Of a stretch of DNA of 17,566 nucleotides, positions 14,427 to 17,566 are shown one piece after another; the stretch's first letter is position 1, and each line of letters starts with the position of its first letter. This DNA comes from Candidatus Sumerlaeota bacterium (lineage in GTDB: Bacteria; Sumerlaeota; Sumerlaeia; JADFCT01), in the NCBI GenBank assembly GCA_017161665.1, contig JADFCT010000031.1, positions 1 through 17,566 of the forward strand, written 5' to 3'. The notes under the pieces are model-generated. The model had not been told where the DNA came from. It did not search any database and was given only the letters and a program-made list of their open reading frames with translations. The translations under genes were made by a program, and so were the position numbers.

Positions 14427-17186
14427 TTAATTCAATATTCCAAAAAGATTTCCGATGTTTTTTTTCGCCTTCACCTTATCGGGGTACCGTTCGGCATATT
14501 GGTCCTCGGAAAGCAGCGCGTCAAAAAGCAAGTCGCGGGCTGTGACGAAACGGTCGCGCTGGGATTCGTCCAGGATGATTTCCAAAGCCTGATCGCGCGC
14601 TGTGGTCATCCGCTCAACCCAAGCCTCCCGGACTTTTTCTCTCAGATCTTCTCGCTCTGTCAGCTCATCCAGTCGCCGCTGGAACTGCTTGAGCAGAGCA
14701 TAATCTTCGGCTCCATCCGCCAGAGCCTGGAGCTGCGCCGAAGGACCGGTGGGATAGGCCCGCTCGTCCAAACGAGTGACCACACCGCCGAGGCCATGTT
14801 TCCAGGCATACCAGAAACTGGCCCGCAGGCTGTTGACGGCCTCAGCCACCGTCGGCGAGTTGGGCGCCTGGTGAGCGATGAGGAAACGCTTTTGAGGCTG
14901 ATACCGATCAATAATCGGACGTAATTCCGGATCCCGAAGAATTTGTCCCAAGGGACCGTCCTCGCTGAGGAAACCCTCTGACCCGGCAGAGATAAGCCAG
15001 TCGTCGATAAGATGGACGGAATCCTTGAGCTTGGGGTCCGGCGAGTGAATCACGGCGGCGCGGCGCGCCCAAAGACAGGTACTCTTGAGCGCCTGATAGA
15101 CCGGATAAAGGCCTCCTCCAAAGGGCAGATCGTCAAGGACAAAAGACAGCCGGGCCTCTTCCAGCGATTGATGTTCCTGATTGACAGCGGTGAGCAGCCG
15201 GGTGCGCATATCGGTATTGTAAGCCAATGTGGTGGGAAGGGTCAGGGCCATATCGCCACTCATTTCGTGAGCGACCTGCATCAGGGCCGATTCCTTACGC
15301 CCCCATTGAAAAGCCCCATGCTCATTCGTGTCCAGTTCGTGATAAAAATAGTTCACGCCCAACCGTCCCATCATTCGCATCTCGCGCTCAGCTCGTTGCG
15401 CGTTGTTCCATGTCTGCCAGACACCGAAAACCGGGCGCTCCGTTTTTTCAAGTTTAATATCCTCCACACGCACTTCGACCGGGATCATTCCGTAGGCGTT
15501 CCCACGCGCGCTGAGGGTGATATTCCCTTGATAAAGTCCAGGCTCAACATCCGCCACATCAACAGTGATCCAAAACAGTCGGGGCTGTCCTTCCGTCATG
15601 TCAAAGGGCGTATCGCGATCGGTCAACGCATCGTTGAGTTCTTCGCTCATGGGGCGCCAGGCGCGAAGCCCCTGTGAATCCAGCCGCCAGCCGCGAGCAT
15701 CCACCGTAGGCTCCAGGGAACGTACCCGTATGGCGGTGCTGAAGATGGCCTGATCCCCCTTGAACAGATTACCGGTTTTGATTTCGAGATCATTAATATC
15801 GTTAATGGGCGTCAGGACAAAGGCCCCGTGGACTTGTTCGCCTCGGGCCGCTCGGAGTTCAACCATTTCCATGGCGTGAGTGGGGAAAAAGGTATAAACA
15901 GGCGACTGGCGTAGTTTCTGACCATTTTCACGATCAAAGACGGAAAGCAGGACACGTCGCGGCCCGGGATCGGAAGCGCCATAGGGCATGGCGAAGGCCT
16001 GTGGAATCTTGTTGAGCAACTCGAGTTCGACACTGGCTTTGGTTTCCTGCCAGGCCGTGGCAAAGGCGTTGGTCATGGCCAGCGCGTCAACGGCCCGTCC
16101 GCCGTATGCGGTCAGGGCGCCCCGTAGAAGATGAAATGCCTGATCATCTCGTCCCTCAATGGACAGTTCATTGGCCATTAATAGAAATTCCGTAAATTTC
16201 GATCCGGTGCCAATACGCGGCATCTGATTCTTATCCCGTCCCTCCACGCCCCCAATGGGACGCCAGGCGGAGTTCCGTTCAAAGATATCATCGCCGGAAG
16301 ACGACGTCCGATCGCCCGGCGTGGGGCTTTTCAACGTCTTGTCGGGCAGAAACGGGGTCCATGGACCATGGGGATCATGGTCACTGCGAATTCGGGTGAT
16401 GTTCAGAGGCCAGACGCCACGGAAATCGGGCGTAGGGTGAAGCCCCCACCACTTGATCGCGATTTCGACATACCATCGCCCCTCGCCCACCGTAATCGCG
16501 TACTCCCAAGGGGCGTTCTTGTTTGGCAAATCATCCAGTCCCTTGGGATTGAGTCCACGGGCGGCCGGAATGCGAAGATAACGCATGGCATAGGGATCCG
16601 CAAAATCGGCCTCCGGGTCGAATGAGATGATAATGGCGTCATCTTTGAGGATCCCTTCGACTTGTTCACGGTCGTCCGGCGAACGCGGGAGTCGCTCGTC
16701 AATACACTCAACCCCTATGTAGAGCGCGAGTTCGTCTCGAAGGAATCGAACACTCGTGCGTGTGCGCTCTGGCTCGCCCTGTCCGCTGTCATAGAAATAA
16801 AAACCGTTGATCCGGCTGGGGGTATTCCAGGGCAATTCATTCAGCAGCCCATCAATTCGGATCCGCCCCTGAATAAAATCGGCATTGATCAGCCACCGTC
16901 GGTCGGCCTCGGACCACTCCGGTTCTGGCTTTGGATCCCCCCAACGCCACCCCACTCCCACCATGGGCGTGTCATAGGCGTCACACAATGTCAACTGGAA
17001 GGGTGTGGTTTGCGGCATGGACCGAACGGCGGAATCGCTTGTGGCCACATCCGGAAGAGGCGCCGACTCCGATGGCATCTCCTCAACGGGAGGCGTTTGA
17101 TGACAGGCGACTCCCAGGATGCCGACAATAATTAGGGCAATAAGGCGTTTGACCCTTCGATCCAACCGGGAAATGTCTGAATACAT
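14427..17186 (-). CDS. Lipoprotein with CBM9-like domain and DUF4091 glycoside-hydrolase-like region
   Basis: 919 aa. Basic N-terminus, hydrophobic core and lipobox LGVAC with lipidation at Cys28, followed by a Pro/Glu/Ser linker. Residues about 105-312 are a CBM9-like sugar-binding fold (IRIDGLLNELPWN, LALYIGVECIDERLP, EGILKDDAIIISFDPE, WYVEIAIKW, GVWPLNITRIRSD). Next comes the beta region that usually precedes DUF4091 (MVELRAARGEQVHGAFVL), then a probable barrel (MGRLGVNYFYHELDTNE), and the DUF4091 signature near residues 815-840 (ADGAEDYALLKQF). The last 60 residues are charged helix. Such proteins are common in polysaccharide-using PVC bacteria; activity is not proven for most. It is first of a same-strand run with mlaC and mlaA, 108 bases upstream of mlaC. 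The ribosome site (AGGT, 11 bases upstream) is weak. Confidence 0.87.
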   Translation of the reverse strand: MYSDISRLDRRVKRLIALIIVGILGVACHQTPPVEEMPSESAPLPDVATSDSAVRSMPQTTPFQLTLCDAYDTPMVGVGWRWGDPKPEPEWSEADRRWLINADFIQGRIRIDGLLNELPWNTPSRINGFYFYDSGQGEPERTRTSVRFLRDELALYIGVECIDERLPRSPDDREQVEGILKDDAIIISFDPEADFADPYAMRYLRIPAARGLNPKGLDDLPNKNAPWEYAITVGEGRWYVEIAIKWWGLHPTPDFRGVWPLNITRIRSDHDPHGPWTPFLPDKTLKSPTPGDRTSSSGDDIFERNSAWRPIGGVEGRDKNQMPRIGTGSKFTEFLLMANELSIEGRDDQAFHLLRGALTAYGGRAVDALAMTNAFATAWQETKASVELELLNKIPQAFAMPYGASDPGPRRVLLSVFDRENGQKLRQSPVYTFFPTHAMEMVELRAARGEQVHGAFVLTPINDINDLEIKTGNLFKGDQAIFSTAIRVRSLEPTVDARGWRLDSQGLRAWRPMSEELNDALTDRDTPFDMTEGQPRLFWITVDVADVEPGLYQGNITLSARGNAYGMIPVEVRVEDIKLEKTERPVFGVWQTWNNAQRAEREMRMMGRLGVNYFYHELDTNEHGAFQWGRKESALMQVAHEMSGDMALTLPTTLAYNTDMRTRLLTAVNQEHQSLEEARLSFVLDDLPFGGGLYPVYQALKSTCLWARRAAVIHSPDPKLKDSVHLIDDWLISAGSEGFLSEDGPLGQILRDPELRPIIDRYQPQKRFLIAHQAPNSPTVAEAVNSLRASFWYAWKHGLGGVVTRLDERAYPTGPSAQLQALADGAEDYALLKQFQRRLDELTEREDLREKVREAWVERMTTARDQALEIILDESQRDRFVTARDLLFDALLSEDQYAERYPDKVKAKKNIGNLFGILN

Positions 17187-17442
17187 TCTTTAAGAATACC
17201 TTTCATAAATAATAAAAGACCGGCAGCAAAGGCTCTTGATTTGAGTGGATACTCCACAGAATCCGTCGGAAAGGATCGCGCGGTTGCTCCCCCAGTGGGG
17301 CTGACATCTAACATCAGACCTGCCGTCCACGACCAGATAGAACGCGACAGAACAGCCCCTTCTGGATTTGAACAACACAATGCGAGCCAAAGTGACGCCC
17401 GCAATCAACAAAAGAGGAAGCTGGCAAAAGGGACGGGGGATG
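17187..17442. other. Intergenic region, no gene supported
   Basis: 256 bases between the start of the DUF4091 lipoprotein gene and the stop of the next minus-strand frame. Short frames cross it on both strands but lack a ribosome site, a domain or consistent codon use. It holds GTGGA-TAC-TCCAC (17245-17257), a perfect 5+5 inverted repeat about 60 bases before the start, and CAGAA/TTCTG near 17351-17367. I find no convincing promoter hexamers. Confidence 0.5.
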
Positions 17443-17566
17443 TCAAGCCGCATTGCGCGCAAGAGTCTCCGCGTCCGCTTGGCTCAGGGTCGGTATGGAC
17501 TGAAACAGCTTGCCTTCGATTTTATGCGGGGAGATGATGGGCCACCCCTTCTGATAGAATGGTTTA
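17443..17566 (-). CDS. C-terminal end of an unrecognised protein (partial)
   Basis: An open frame enters from the right edge and ends at TGA 17445-17443, giving 40 codons: FYQKGWPIISPHKIEGK, then LFQSIPTLSQADAETLARNAA. The composition looks like real protein (a beta-strand region followed by an amphipathic helix) and third positions are GC-rich as in the neighbours. The start is outside the window. I cannot name the family. Confidence 0.5.
   Translation of the reverse strand, partial: KPFYQKGWPIISPHKIEGKLFQSIPTLSQADAETLARNAA

Noticed and set aside
15012..15677. 221-aa plus-strand open frame
   Set aside because: Antisense to the DUF4091 lipoprotein gene; no domain or ribosome site of its own, and the minus strand carries recognisable family blocks throughout.
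17190..17537. Overlapping short frames on both strands at the right edge
   Set aside because: They cover the same DNA in opposite directions without ribosome sites or domains. The frame that runs in from the edge and stops at 17443 looks more protein-like.

Overview
The window looks like chromosomal DNA of a diderm (outer-membrane) bacterium with moderate GC. Evidence for this is an MlaC/MlaA lipid-transport pair, three lipoproteins with clear lipoboxes, and a Sec-exported giant protein. DUF1080, CBM9-like/DUF4091 and HEAT/LamG/'WRRWW'-type proteins together are typical of free-living PVC-group bacteria (Planctomycetes, Lentisphaerae) and of lineages such as Hydrogenedentes or Sumerlaeota. 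I cannot place it more precisely. I see no phage, insertion sequence, CRISPR array, tRNA or rRNA.

Layout. (1) 1-2086, plus strand: the 3' part of a hybrid sensor histidine kinase (periplasmic solute-binding domain, TM helix, PAS, HisKA, HATPase, receiver). Five bases later it meets a convergent gene (2092-3222, minus) for an uncharacterised four-TM, coiled-coil, zinc-ribbon membrane protein. That gene has a sigma-54-like -24/-12 element and a distal palindrome upstream. (2) 3528-4175, minus: a DUF1080 lipoprotein with a well-formed terminator and a candidate promoter/operator. (3) 4420-12578, plus: a two-gene operon. A small HldE/RfaE2-like nucleotidyltransferase overlaps by ATGA the start of a 2553-residue exported mosaic protein (HEAT, LamG, carboxypeptidase-regulatory, Pro-Thr linker, second HEAT array, ankyrin). 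The giant gene carries an 11-G tract in its coding sequence and a duplicated beta-rich module. (4) 12842-17186, minus: a CBM9-like/DUF4091 lipoprotein, then mlaC and mlaA with overlapping ends. (5) 17443-17566, minus: probably the last 40 codons of another gene.

How they work together. The Mla pair handles phospholipid at the outer membrane; the core MlaDEF transporter is not in the window. The DUF1080 and CBM9/DUF4091 lipoproteins suggest surface handling of sugars or glycans. The strongest candidate for something undescribed is the coupled pair at 4420-12578: a cytoplasmic nucleotidyltransferase with a changed substrate-side motif, translated together with a giant exported protein whose reading frame crosses a slippage-prone G tract. 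A link between them (for example a dedicated surface modification) is inference only.
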